A stretch of DNA of 64,000 nucleotides from Candidatus Bipolaricaulis anaerobius. GTDB taxonomy: Bacteria; Bipolaricaulota; Bipolaricaulia; Bipolaricaulales; Bipolaricaulaceae. Position 1 is the first letter of the stretch; each line of letters begins with the position of its first letter. The position numbers and the translations under genes are program-made. The notes below the pieces were generated by a model. It was not told the origin of the DNA. It did not search any database and worked only from the letters and a program-made list of their open reading frames with translations. The stretch lies in the NCBI RefSeq assembly GCF_900465355.1, contig NZ_LS483254.1, forward strand, positions 558,001 to 622,000, read 5' to 3'. This document shows, in pieces, positions 50,269 through 59,600 of the stretch.

Positions 50269-50393
50269 GTGGCGCGGCAGCGGGGTAGTCATGTGCAGTT
50301 CGTACACGCTGGCAAAACCATCAAACCAGGAACGTTCAGCGAAATGCTCAGGAAAGCGGGCTGACTGTTGAACAACTGCAGGAGCTGTTCTGA
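50269..50393 (+). pseudogene. hicA-like toxin C-terminal remnant
   Basis: Following the manC remnant in the same frame, RQRGSHVQF-VHAGKTIKPGTFSEMLRKAG matches the HicA double-stranded-RNA-binding-like fold with its GSH His. About ten residues are missing after VQF. The frame then ends at TGA (50362-50364), but a shift continues it as GLTVEQLQELF to the TGA at 50391, which is the normal HicA ending. No hicB follows. The 155 nt up to the VanZ gene hold nothing I recognise. Confidence 0.7.
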
Positions 50394-50548
50394 AACCTGG
50401 AGATGGACTATCAGCGACTTGGTTCGGCGGCAGGCGTTTGCTGTGGCGCACGGGCGAACACGTTTGGGTCACCTCGGACGTCGCCTGGGATAAACCCGGT
50501 GGACCTGCTCAGGCCCCTGAGGGGACAATGGGGCAAGGGGTTGACGCT

Positions 50549-50971
50549 GTGACGGCACGGGTGAAGGGAGAGGCGTGGAAGCGCATCGCGCGCCCGGTGA
50601 CGCTCGGCTACATGGGGTTCCTGGCGTACATGAGCCTGGGGAGAGCCTATCCCCCCATGCTCGACCGGGCCCTCGCCACGTGGGGGTCAACGGTGTTCCA
50701 TTTCGGAGGGTACGCGCTCCTCGCGATCCTCTTCGCCTGGACGCTATCGCGGAGAGGCCGGCACCGGCCCTGGCTCGCCATTGCGGCGGCGGTTGGCTAT
50801 GGTGGCCTCCTTGAGACCCTCCAGTTCCTCGTGCCGGGGAGGATGCCCTCCGGGCTGGATTTGGGGATCAACTTGGCGGGCGCGGTCGCCGGCGGAGTTT
50901 CCCTCTGGGGCGTGGCTTGCACCATGGCCCGGCGACGCAGACCGGGGCAGGAAGCGGTGGGTTCCCACTGA
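50549..50971 (+). CDS. VanZ-like family membrane protein
   Basis: The 140-residue protein has about four membrane segments (LGYMGFLAYMSLG, VFHFGGYALLAILFAWTLS, LAIAAAVGYGGLLETLQFLVPGR, LGINLAGAVAGGVSL). The HFGGYALLAILF and ETLQFLVPGRMPSGLDLGINLAGA blocks are diagnostic of VanZ/YoaI-like proteins. Function is unknown. GTG 50549 (AAGGGG 8 nt upstream, GACAAT at 50524) is preferred over in-frame starts at 50438 or 50528. Confidence 0.82.
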   Translation: MTARVKGEAWKRIARPVTLGYMGFLAYMSLGRAYPPMLDRALATWGSTVFHFGGYALLAILFAWTLSRRGRHRPWLAIAAAVGYGGLLETLQFLVPGRMPSGLDLGINLAGAVAGGVSLWGVACTMARRRRPGQEAVGSH

Positions 50972-51033
50972 GTTTGTCTCCCGGACATGTGGTGTGTAGC
51001 ATGGCGCTCGATGGGTGATTCGGAGAGGGTGCC

Positions 51034-52005
51034 GTGATCGGGATCCCGTTCGGGGTCGCCTTGGTAGCAACATTCCTCTCCACCATGGTTTTGATAAGGC
51101 TGTGTGCCCGGGCTGGGATCGTCGGGCGCGATGTCAATAAGCCCGGGCAGCCGGAGATCCCGGAGATGGGGGGGCTGGCGATCGTCGCGGGGTTCTGCGC
51201 CGGGATCCTCTTCGCGCTGGGGATGATGAGCTTTCTGCACCTCTTCCCCCAGGTGAACATGCTCCTCCTCCTGGCCGTGATCGCCACAGTCCTGATGCTC
51301 ACGTTGATCGGAGTGGTGGATGACCTCCTGGATATGCGCCAATGGGTCAAGGCTCTCCTGCCCCTTCTTGCGGCAGTGCCGTTGATGGCGGTGCGTGCGG
51401 GGCATAGCACTGTGTGGATACCGTTTGTGGGCAGGATCAACTTCTGGATCTACTACCCCTTGGTGCTGGTCCCGCTCGGGGTCACCGGCGCCGCTAACGC
51501 GGTCAACATGCTCGCCGGGTTCAACGGGCTTGAGGTCGGGATGGGGATCGTGGCCATGGGGAGCCTCTCGGTGATCGCCTGGCAGACGGGACAGGCCACG
51601 GCGCTGCTCCTCCTCTTGTGTGGACTGGGGGCGCTCCTGGGGATGCTCTACTTCAACTGGTACCCGGCCCGCATCTTCATCGGCGATGTGGGGACGCTCT
51701 CTATCGGGGCAATCCTCGCTTCCGCCTGCATCATCGGCAACTTCGAGGTGGCCGGGGTGATCGTGATCGTGCCCTATGCGGTTGATTTCCTGTTCAAGGC
51801 AGCCCACGGGTTCCCGAGCAAAGGGTGGTGGGGGGATTTGGGCGAGGACGGGAAGCTTCGTTGCCCCACCCGCAGGCTGGTGAGCCTCCCCCAGGCGATC
51901 CTGAAGGTCACCGGAGGGCTGCGCGAGCGGTCGCTCGTGCTCATCCTAATCGGGTTCGAGGCGTTGTGCGGCTTCGCTAGTGTGCTCTTCTACCTCCGGG
52001 CGTGA
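51034..52005 (+). CDS. Alg7/GPT-type UDP-GlcNAc:polyprenyl-P GlcNAc-1-P transferase
   Basis: The 323-residue polytopic enzyme shows DVNKPGQPEIPEMGGLAIV, LIGVVDDLLDMRQWVKALLP (DD Mg site), ANAVNMLAGFNGLEVGMG and YPARIFIGDVGTLSIG. These match the archaeal/eukaryotic GPT branch of the MraY superfamily rather than MraY or WecA. It would transfer GlcNAc-1-P to a polyprenyl phosphate and so start the glycan built by the genes upstream. GTG start; TAGCAT is a likely -10. Confidence 0.9.
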   Translation: MIGIPFGVALVATFLSTMVLIRLCARAGIVGRDVNKPGQPEIPEMGGLAIVAGFCAGILFALGMMSFLHLFPQVNMLLLLAVIATVLMLTLIGVVDDLLDMRQWVKALLPLLAAVPLMAVRAGHSTVWIPFVGRINFWIYYPLVLVPLGVTGAANAVNMLAGFNGLEVGMGIVAMGSLSVIAWQTGQATALLLLLCGLGALLGMLYFNWYPARIFIGDVGTLSIGAILASACIIGNFEVAGVIVIVPYAVDFLFKAAHGFPSKGWWGDLGEDGKLRCPTRRLVSLPQAILKVTGGLRERSLVLILIGFEALCGFASVLFYLRA

Positions 52006-52054
52006 CCCGGCCCCGACTATAATCGCCCCCGGTGAACCGGGAACGGGAGGGGAC

Positions 52055-52537
52055 ATGGAGCTAAGGACGGTGCGGATCGAGAAGCCGGATGACGTGAACC
52101 TGATCCTCGGGCAGGCCCACTTCATCAAGACGGTGGAGGACCTCCACGAGGCGCTGGTGACCGCCGTGCCGGGGGCGAAGTTCGGGCTCGCGTTCTGCGA
52201 GTCGTCGGGCCCGGCCCTCGTGCGCCTCTCGGGAACGGATCCCGAGCTCGTGGAGCTAGCTAAGCGGAACGCGCTCGCCCTCGCCTGTGGCCACGCATTC
52301 ATCCTCTTCCTGCGCGGGATGTACCCGATCAACGTCCTCACCGCGGTCAAGCTCGTCCCCGAGGTGTGCGGGATCTTCTGCGCCACGGCGAACCCGGTGG
52401 AGGTGATCGTCGCCGAGACGGACCAGGGGCGGGGGATCCTCGGGGTGGTGGACGGGGTGAGGACGAAGGGCGTGGAGGGGGAGGCGGACCGGGAGGAACG
52501 GAGGTCGTTCCTGCGCCGGATCGGGTACAAGCTGTGA
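52055..52537 (+). CDS. adenosine-specific kinase (COG1839/DUF355)
   Basis: The 160-residue protein matches the DUF355 family throughout: VRIEKPDDVNLILGQAHFIKTVEDLHEALV, GLAFCESSGPALVRLSGTD, FLRGMYPINVLTAVKLVPEVCGIFCATANPVEVIVAE and GRGILGVVDG. The Pyrobaculum member binds adenosine and ATP. It is common in archaea and thermophiles. TATAAT (52017-52022) and GGGAGGGG give it a ~25-nt leader. It overlaps the HAD gene (GTGA). Confidence 0.93.
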   Translation: MELRTVRIEKPDDVNLILGQAHFIKTVEDLHEALVTAVPGAKFGLAFCESSGPALVRLSGTDPELVELAKRNALALACGHAFILFLRGMYPINVLTAVKLVPEVCGIFCATANPVEVIVAETDQGRGILGVVDGVRTKGVEGEADREERRSFLRRIGYKL

Positions 52538-53226
52538 CCCTCCGCGCGGTGCTCCTCGACCTGGGTGGGCCGGTCCTGGACGAGGAGGCGGAGTATGAGG
52601 GCTGGGAAGCATCCGTCGTTTGCGCGCTCGCGGCGGAGGGGGTCACTGTCCCCCCAGCGGAGTTCGCGCGGGAGCTCGGGGCGGCGATCGCCCGCTGCGA
52701 CCCGGACGCCCACCTCTCCGCGGTGTGGAGCTTCGTGCGGCCGGATGTGGACCGGTTTCGCCGGATTCGCGGCGCGTTTCGCGACCAGAGGCGGGCGTTC
52801 GTTGAGAACCCGCGCGGCGTCGCAGTCCGCCCCGAGGCGCGGGAGGCGATTCCCACGCTCGCTGCCCGCTATCCCCTCGCCATCGCCGCAAACCAGCCGA
52901 AAACGGTGCTGTCCCAGCTTGAGGAGGCGGGGCTGCTCGGCCACTTCCGCTGGCGGCGCGTCTCGGAGGGGATGGGGATCGGGAAACCCTCCCCGCTCTT
53001 CTTCCGGATGATCCTCGACGGCCTCGGTGTCTCGGCGGAGGAGGCGGTGATGGTGGGGGACCGGCTCGACTTCGATGTCTTCCCGGCGAGGCTCGTCGGG
53101 ATGAGGGCGGTCCGCGTCCGCGTTGGGCTGTACGCGGGTCAGGAGCCGATCTCCCCCCTCCATGTCCCCGACCTCACCCTCGCCACGCTGGCCGAGCTCC
53201 CTGCCGCCCTGGCCTCGCTCGGGTAG
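52534..53226 (+). CDS. HAD-superfamily hydrolase
   Basis: The 230-residue HAD phosphatase-like protein has motif I LLDLGGPVLDE, in which the second Asp of DxD is replaced (DLGGP, as in the haloacid dehalogenase/YjjG-like set), motif II AIAANQPK, motif III Lys in MGIGKPSPLFF and motif IV VMVGDRLDFDVFPAR. Because the general acid Asp is missing, it may be a dehalogenase-type or weak phosphatase. GTG 52534 overlaps the upstream stop. A UUCG hairpin follows. Confidence 0.87.
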   Translation: MTLRAVLLDLGGPVLDEEAEYEGWEASVVCALAAEGVTVPPAEFARELGAAIARCDPDAHLSAVWSFVRPDVDRFRRIRGAFRDQRRAFVENPRGVAVRPEAREAIPTLAARYPLAIAANQPKTVLSQLEEAGLLGHFRWRRVSEGMGIGKPSPLFFRMILDGLGVSAEEAVMVGDRLDFDVFPARLVGMRAVRVRVGLYAGQEPISPLHVPDLTLATLAELPAALASLG

Positions 53227-53228
53227 CT

Positions 53229-53242
53229 CCCCCTTCGGGGGG
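53229..53242 (+). terminator. UUCG-loop hairpin after the HAD gene
   Basis: CCCCC-TTCG-GGGGG forms a 5-bp stem with a stable UUCG tetraloop 3 nt after the stop codon, with a short T-run (CTTTT) 16 nt on. Confidence 0.55.
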
Positions 53243-53279
53243 GCGTGCGCGGGGAGACTTTTCGCCGGAGAATCGAGCT

Positions 53280-54458
53280 GTGGAACACTACGACGTGGCT
53301 ATCGTCGGAGGGGGGCCGGCCGGTGCGGTGGCCGCCCGGGCCACGGCGCGGGCTGGAGCCCGGGTCCTCGTGGTCGAGCGGGCTCCCCGCCGCCCGCCGC
53401 GCTGCACCGGCCTCGTCGGGGCCCCGTTCCTCGACCTCGTGGCGGTGCCTCCGTGCCTCGTCCTCCGCGAGGTCCGGGCGGTGCGCGTCTGCGCTCCCGG
53501 CGGCGGGGTCCTCGGGTTCCGCGCTGCAGAGCCGAAGGGGTACGTGCTCGACCGAGGGGGGCTCGATCGGTGGCTCCTCGACCGGGCGGCCGAGGCCGGG
53601 GCCACCGTAGTGTGCCCGGCCGCGGCGGTGGGCGTGGCAGGCCAGGTCCTCCACACGACGGCGGGCCCCGTGGAGTTTGGGGTGCTCATCGCGGCGGATG
53701 GGGCGATGAGCGCGGTCCGCCGGTGGGCGGGCCTCTCCCCGTCCGCGGAGGTCGTGGTCGGGGTGCAGGCCATCGTCGCGGCGGCGTCTCCCGAGGGCGG
53801 GGACGAGGTCGAGGTTCACGTGGGGAACGAGCTCGCTCCCGGTGGGTTCGCGTGGGTTGTCCCGGCAGAGGAGGGGACGGTGCGGGCCGGGCTCCTCACT
53901 GCGGCTGGGCGCGGGGCGTACTCCCTCCTCGACCGGTTCCTCGCCCATCGGTTCCCCGGGGAGCGCGTCGTTCGCCGGGAGGGGGGGCTCATCCCGCTGG
54001 GCCCCGTACCGTGCGCGGCAGGGCCGAGGGTCCTCCTCGTCGGCGATGCCGCCGGCCAGGTGAAGCCCCTCTCCGGGGGTGGGCTCCTGTTCGGGGCGAT
54101 CGCGGCCCGGATCGCCGGGGAGGTCGCGGCGGAACGCCCCGATCACCTTGCGGAGTACGAGGCCCGCTGGCGGGCTCTACTGGGGGACGAGATCGCGTTC
54201 GGGCTCCGGGGCCGGGTGGCGTTCGTCTCCCTTCGGGATGGGGAGCTCGATCGGATCGTCGCGGCGCTCGATCGCCCTGAGCTCCACCGCCTCGTCGCCG
54301 CGGAGGGGGACATCGATCATCCGTCCCGTCTCGTTCAGGCGGTGGCGGCGCGGCCGGGCCTGTGGCCGGCTGTGATCCCGCTCGTGCGGGCACTCGGGGG
54401 CTGGGCTCGGGTGCGGGAGCTCGCCCGCGGTTTGCCCTCCGCCGCCGGGCCGGGATAG
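53280..54458 (+). CDS. geranylgeranyl-reductase-family flavoprotein
   Basis: The 392-residue FAD protein has the N-terminal VAIVGGGPAGAVAARATARAGARVLVVERA, the LDRGGLDRWLLDRAAEAGA segment, and VLLVGDAAGQVKPLSGGGLLFGAIAARIAG near the C-terminus, the GGR/digeranylgeranylglycerophospholipid reductase signature. Substrates are isoprenoids in archaea and plants; bacterial members are mostly untested. GAGAAT lies exactly 6 nt before the GTG start. Confidence 0.9.
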   Translation: MEHYDVAIVGGGPAGAVAARATARAGARVLVVERAPRRPPRCTGLVGAPFLDLVAVPPCLVLREVRAVRVCAPGGGVLGFRAAEPKGYVLDRGGLDRWLLDRAAEAGATVVCPAAAVGVAGQVLHTTAGPVEFGVLIAADGAMSAVRRWAGLSPSAEVVVGVQAIVAAASPEGGDEVEVHVGNELAPGGFAWVVPAEEGTVRAGLLTAAGRGAYSLLDRFLAHRFPGERVVRREGGLIPLGPVPCAAGPRVLLVGDAAGQVKPLSGGGLLFGAIAARIAGEVAAERPDHLAEYEARWRALLGDEIAFGLRGRVAFVSLRDGELDRIVAALDRPELHRLVAAEGDIDHPSRLVQAVAARPGLWPAVIPLVRALGGWARVRELARGLPSAAGPG

Positions 54459-54466
54459 ACTCCCGC

Positions 54467-56662
54467 GTGCCCACGGGGAAGGCCGGGAAAGGCAAGGGAC
54501 GCCGCGGCGGTCCCACGGTGCCGCCGGGCGGTTGGCTGTCCCGCCTGCGGTTCTGGGGGTTGGTGTTCTTCCTCCTCTCGATGCCCCTCTTCTTCTCGCC
54601 GTGGAACACGGAGTACGGGTACGCAAAGACGATCTACACCCTGGTCACCGTCTCGCTTCTCCTCATCCTGTGGGCAGTGGAGTCCTTCCCGCGGCGGGAG
54701 GTGAAGGTCGAGGTCTCGTGGCTCTTCCCGCTCCTCCCCGCGCTGCTCCTCGCGGCCCTCCTCTCCCTCTCCGGGGGGACGCCGGCGGGGGTGGTTCTCC
54801 AGTCGGCGACCGTCATCCTCTACTTCGGGTTCATCTTCCTCCTCGTGGTGAACGCCCCCCTCGGGGATCGGGAGGTCGTCCTCCTTCTCGGGGCCCTCCT
54901 CCTGGCGGGGTTCGGGAACGCCCTGTTCGGCCTCCTCCAGTACGTCGGGGTGGCCCCCGGGGCGGCGGGAGATCCCTTGATCGCCACGATGGGGAACCGC
55001 CAGTTCCTGGCCGGGTTCCTCTCCTACCTCGTCTTGCCGGCGGGGATCCTCCTCGTCCGGCTGCGGAAGGCGTGGGCGTGGGTCCCCGCGCTCGTCGCGA
55101 TCGGGTTCATCCTCGCGGTGATGCTCCTCACCCGTCAGGTGGGGGTGCGGCTGGGCCTGGTGGCGGGGCTCCTGTTCGTCGCGTTTGGGATCGGGTTCTG
55201 GCCAAGCCGGGCCGGGACGCGGTACCGCTGGCTGGCGGCGATCGCCATTGGCACCGCTGCCCTGGGCGGGGTGCTCGGGGTTCAGGGCCTCGTCTACGCC
55301 GTAGCGGTGGGGGGAGGGGCGGCCGCAGTGTGGGGACTGGGGAAGCTCCTCCGCCGGCTCCCCCTCCTGTGGATCCCCACCGTGGGCCTGCTGGTGGCGG
55401 CGGTCGTCCTCCTCCTCCCCCCGACCACGCCGCTCGCTCCGGTGAGGGAGCTCTGGGAGCGCCAGTCGGGGGCGATCCGGGCGTGGGACCTCTGGGTCGG
55501 GTACGAGATGTGGCGCGACCAGCCGCTGTTCGGGGTCGGCCTCGGGGGGTACAAGATCCAGTTCGTCCCGTACAAACCGGAGTTCCTCTCCTCCCCCCAG
55601 GGGGCGGACTACGCGTTTCCGTTCCCGCGCGCGGATCAGGCCCACAACGAGTACGTCCAGGTGGCCGCTGAGCTCGGCACGTGCGGGGTGATCGTGCTCC
55701 TCGCCGGGCTCGCCCTCGTGGGGTACTGGGGGTTGCGACGGGTGAGTGCGCAGAAGGATCCGGCGAAGCGGGTCGAGCTCCTCCTCCTCGGCGGGGGGCT
55801 GATCGCGGTGTTCGTCCACGCTGTTCCCACGTTCCCGTTCCACCTCCCCGCGTCGAGCCTGGCGTTCGTGACGATCCTCGGGCTCGCCTTCTCGCCGCGC
55901 TATGGGCCGGTGGGGGACCTCGCGGTGACGCTCCGGGGCTATCGGCTCAAGCTGACCGCCGTGGTCCTCTCCCTCCTCTCCGGTGTCGTGTCGGTGGTCG
56001 CGGTGCGGGACATGGTTGCCGATGCCTACCTCCTCGCCGGGCAGGTTTCGTTGGGGTACGGCGAGGTCGCGCTCGCCCAGGAGCAGCTCTCCCGCGCGGT
56101 GGAGCTCGACTTCTGCCCCCGGGTGAGCCTGTACTGGCTGGGGATGGCACACGCCCAAGCGGGGGACCTCGCGCAGGCCCAGGCTGCACTGCGGGCTTGC
56201 CTCAACCGGTACCGGCCTGAGGTGCTCTACCTCCAGCTCGCGTCGGTGGACCTCGCGGTGGGGGAGACGGAGGAGGCGCGGGCGCTCCTCGCAGAGCTCC
56301 TTGCCACGATCCCGCCCCGGGAGATGGAGCTCGAGGCCCGCTACCTCCTCGCGGTCGCTGACATGTCCGATGGGGACCTCCTTTCCGCCCAGCGCCGCCT
56401 GGAGGAGATCCTCGCCCAGGACCCGCACCACGAGCTCGCCCAGTTCCAGCTCGGGGAGGTGGCGCGGATGAGGTACCGGTGGGATGAGGCACGCACCCAC
56501 TACGAGCGGACGCTTGCGATCATCGCCGCGAAGGAAAAGGCCCTCCAGGCCGCGTACGGGACCCAGGTCTCGCTCGCCCAGCTCGGGGAGCTGCGGTCTC
56601 AGGCGGAGCGGCTCCGCGACCTCCGGGCGCGGGTCGAGGCGATGCTGCGCGAGATCCCGTAG
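54467..56662 (+). CDS. O-antigen ligase-like membrane protein with C-terminal TPR domain
   Basis: The 731-residue protein has about 12-13 membrane segments (residues ~25-530) and a periplasmic loop with RAWDLWVGYEMWRDQPLFGVGLGGYKIQF and QAHNEYVQVAAELG, both hallmarks of WaaL/Wzy_C ligases and O-linked oligosaccharyltransferases. Residues ~540-720 hold TPR repeats (GEVALAQEQLSRAVELDFCPRVSLYWLG, AQAALRACLNRY, RLEEILAQDPHHELAQFQLGEVA). TAGACT lies exactly 6 nt before the GTG start. Confidence 0.9.
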   Translation: MPTGKAGKGKGRRGGPTVPPGGWLSRLRFWGLVFFLLSMPLFFSPWNTEYGYAKTIYTLVTVSLLLILWAVESFPRREVKVEVSWLFPLLPALLLAALLSLSGGTPAGVVLQSATVILYFGFIFLLVVNAPLGDREVVLLLGALLLAGFGNALFGLLQYVGVAPGAAGDPLIATMGNRQFLAGFLSYLVLPAGILLVRLRKAWAWVPALVAIGFILAVMLLTRQVGVRLGLVAGLLFVAFGIGFWPSRAGTRYRWLAAIAIGTAALGGVLGVQGLVYAVAVGGGAAAVWGLGKLLRRLPLLWIPTVGLLVAAVVLLLPPTTPLAPVRELWERQSGAIRAWDLWVGYEMWRDQPLFGVGLGGYKIQFVPYKPEFLSSPQGADYAFPFPRADQAHNEYVQVAAELGTCGVIVLLAGLALVGYWGLRRVSAQKDPAKRVELLLLGGGLIAVFVHAVPTFPFHLPASSLAFVTILGLAFSPRYGPVGDLAVTLRGYRLKLTAVVLSLLSGVVSVVAVRDMVADAYLLAGQVSLGYGEVALAQEQLSRAVELDFCPRVSLYWLGMAHAQAGDLAQAQAALRACLNRYRPEVLYLQLASVDLAVGETEEARALLAELLATIPPREMELEARYLLAVADMSDGDLLSAQRRLEEILAQDPHHELAQFQLGEVARMRYRWDEARTHYERTLAIIAAKEKALQAAYGTQVSLAQLGELRSQAERLRDLRARVEAMLREIP

Positions 56663-56665
56663 CAG

Positions 56666-59600
56666 TCAGGCGCGGTCGGGACCGTAGCGGCGGTAGAGGA
56701 TCAGGGCCGCGGGCCCTGCCCCGAACCCGAGCTCGCGGAGGATCCCCTCGATCGCGCTCCCCCGCACCGGCTCTCCGTCCCACGTCCGCACGGTCAGTCG
56801 CCGCCTGGGGCCGGAGACGAGCGTGGTGAGGAGTTCGAGCGCGGGCCGGAGTTCATTCGGGGGAAGGCCGGCGAAGTTCGTGAGCCTCTCCCCCTCGATC
56901 GCGAGCACAGGGCAGCCATCGCGCAGGACGAGGTACGAGCCAGGTCCCGTGCGGAACCGTCGACCCGGGTCCGCAGGGTCGGTGAGGGGGAACGGCGCCC
57001 CCGCCCCATAGAGGAGAGCCGGGTCGGTGGACGGGAGGAGGGACCACCCCGATCCGGGGCCCTCCAGGCCGCGGAGCACGTCCTCACGGGCGAACTGGGC
57101 TCCCGCCAGGCCCTCCACGAGGAGGCCCCGCGCGAGTTCCCCCCGCCACTCGCGGCGGGTGAGGAACGGGTAGAGCTCCCCCCACGGCACGGCGCCCCCG
57201 TCCCAGGCGAGGATCCCCCGGGAGAGGATCCCGTACCGGGTGAGGAGGAGATCGAGGAGCGCCTCGCGCTCGTCCTCGACGAGCTCCCCCCCGCCGGGCG
57301 GGAGGAGGGACCACCGTCCGGTCCCCCCGCGCCAGATCCGGGTCTTCCCGGGCCGCAGCGGCGGCGGACCGGCGTGGAGGGGGGCCAGTCCGTCGTTCGT
57401 GACGATCCCCGCCCGGGCAAGCTCCCACAGTGCCACCGCGCACTGGGTGGCGGGGAGCCCGACGTCGCCGGCGAGCTCGACGAGGAACCGCGGGCCCCGC
57501 TCCCTCAGCCGGTCCACCAGCGCCGCTTCCACCGGGGCGAGCTCCTCCTTCCGCACGGGATACGCCTTGGCAAGCCACGGGGCGTTCGCGCGGTGGGCGA
57601 ACGCGACCGCGAGGTCCCGTCCTCCCCCCGGCCGGCCCAGCCACACGAACTCCCCGCTCCGCAGGAGGTCCTCGACCCACGCCGGCTGGTACCCGGTCAC
57701 CCGGCTCGGGAGGACCTCCCCGTCCCACGACCTCCACGGGAGGGCGATCCCCTGGAGCTGGGTCAGGACCTGGGCGAGCCCCTCCGCCTGACGCACCCGG
57801 CCCTCCGGCGTGCGGTGCTGGTGGCGGAGGAGGAACGCCTGGAGGGCCGCCGGGGGCTGGGGGTGCACCTCGCCCCGCCGCGCGGCGAGGGAAAGCCGCT
57901 GCAGCCGTTCGAGCGTCTCCTTCCGCGTCCACACCCGCTCCCCCTGCCAGGTCCCGACCACGAACGGCGGGACAGCTACCGCAGACTCGATCACACTTTC
58001 AGGGAATGGGTACCTCTCCCGGAGGGTCGAGCGGAAAGCGAGGGCGCGGCTCGCCACGTGGCGCCGGACGATCCCGACCTGGGCCTCCTCATCCCCGGCG
58101 AGGGCGGCCCGGTAGAGGGGGAGGTCCTCTCCCGTTACGAGCCGCACCGCGGGCTTCGACCCGGGGAACTCCACCCACGCGATGGAGCCGGCAGCGAGGA
58201 GTCCGGGCACGGCGCCCCGCGCGTCGGGGGATGCCACGGCGGCGAGCTCGTCCTCCCCCACGTCCCCCACCCGGCGGAGGAGGGCGAGGAGCTCGGCCCC
58301 GGTCCGTGCCCACCGGCCCTCGCCGCTCCCGCGGAGCTCGCCGTCCACGCGGTCCACGGCGCGCGGGTCCACAAACCCGGCGAGGTCGCGGCCGAGGAGG
58401 GGGAGGAGATCGCATGAAGCGATGCCCGTGGGGACCGGGCCCGGCTTGGGCTCGTCCCACTGGTAGAGGTACGCCGCCTGGAACTCCCAGAGGAGGCTCG
58501 CCGCGAACGGGGAGGGGGCCACCCCGTGGTGGACGGCGACCTCGACCTCGCCCCGCTCCAGCCTCCCGAGCCAGTCCCGGACGCCGTCCACGGGCAGGAT
58601 GTCCTGGAGGATCTCGCGGTAGGTCTCCGTGACGAGGGGGAACCCGGGCTGGGCCCGGACCGCTTCGAGGAGGTCGCGCGCCGAGAGCCGCCTCAGCCAG
58701 AACGAGCTCCGCCTCCCCGGGCGATCGCGGGGGAGGAGGAGGGCCCGGCCCGCGTTCTCGCGGAACCGAAGGCCGAACAGGGGCGAGCGGGCGAGCCCGG
58801 CGAGGAGGAGGCGTTCCACCTCGTCCCCGCGGAGCCCCTCGATGATCGCCACCGCCCGCTCGAACGGGACCTGGGTCAGCCGGAACAGGATCCCCGAGTC
58901 GCTGTGGAGGGAGGCCGGCTCGAGCCCCACCTCGTCCCGGAACCGGGCGAGGAGGGCCAAGCGCAACGCAAGGTGGAACCGCTTCCCGTACGGGGTGAGG
59001 ACGGCGAGGCGCACCCCTCCCCCCTCGTCGGGGAACCCCTCGATGACGAGGCGGCGGTCGGTGGGGACGATCCCCCGCTCCCGCTGGAGGGCGACGTAGC
59101 GAACGGTGTTCTCGGCCGCGGCGGAATCGAGGGCGCAGGCCTCCCCCAGCCACGGGACGAGGTCCGGGTCGCCGAGCCGGGCCTCGATCTCCCGGGAGAG
59201 GACCCCCACCGCCTGGCCGAGGTGGAGGTCCCGGCCGTAGGCCTCGCCACGCCAGAATGGGATCTTGGCCGGCCCGTCCCCCGCCGCAACCACGACCCGG
59301 TCGTGGGTGATGTCGAGGATCCGCCACCGGTTCAGGCCGAGGACGACCACCTCCCCGACCCGCGCCTCGTACACGAATTCCTCGTCGAGCTCCCCAATTC
59401 GGTCCCCCGCCTCGGTGTACACCCCGTATTGACCGGTATCGGGGATCGCCCCGCCCGAGGTCACGGCGAGGCGCTGGCTGCCGGGGAGGGGAAGCAGAAC
59501 ATCGTTGACCCGGTCCCAGGCGATCCGCGGCCGCACCGACCACGGCCCGGGCTCGGCGAGCATCGTCAGGACGGAGTGGAACGCGTCCCGGGGCAGGTCG

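Noticed and set aside
50438-50548. Longer start of the VanZ-like protein
   Set aside because: The extra residues are hydrophilic, follow the hicA remnant and lack a ribosome-binding site. GTG 50549 has one.
49151-50548. An insertion sequence or transposase explaining the gene graveyard
   Set aside because: I found no transposase frame, terminal inverted repeats or target duplication in this stretch.
54335-56500. 721-codon minus-strand frame
   Set aside because: Antisense to the ligase/TPR gene, with charged low-complexity translation.
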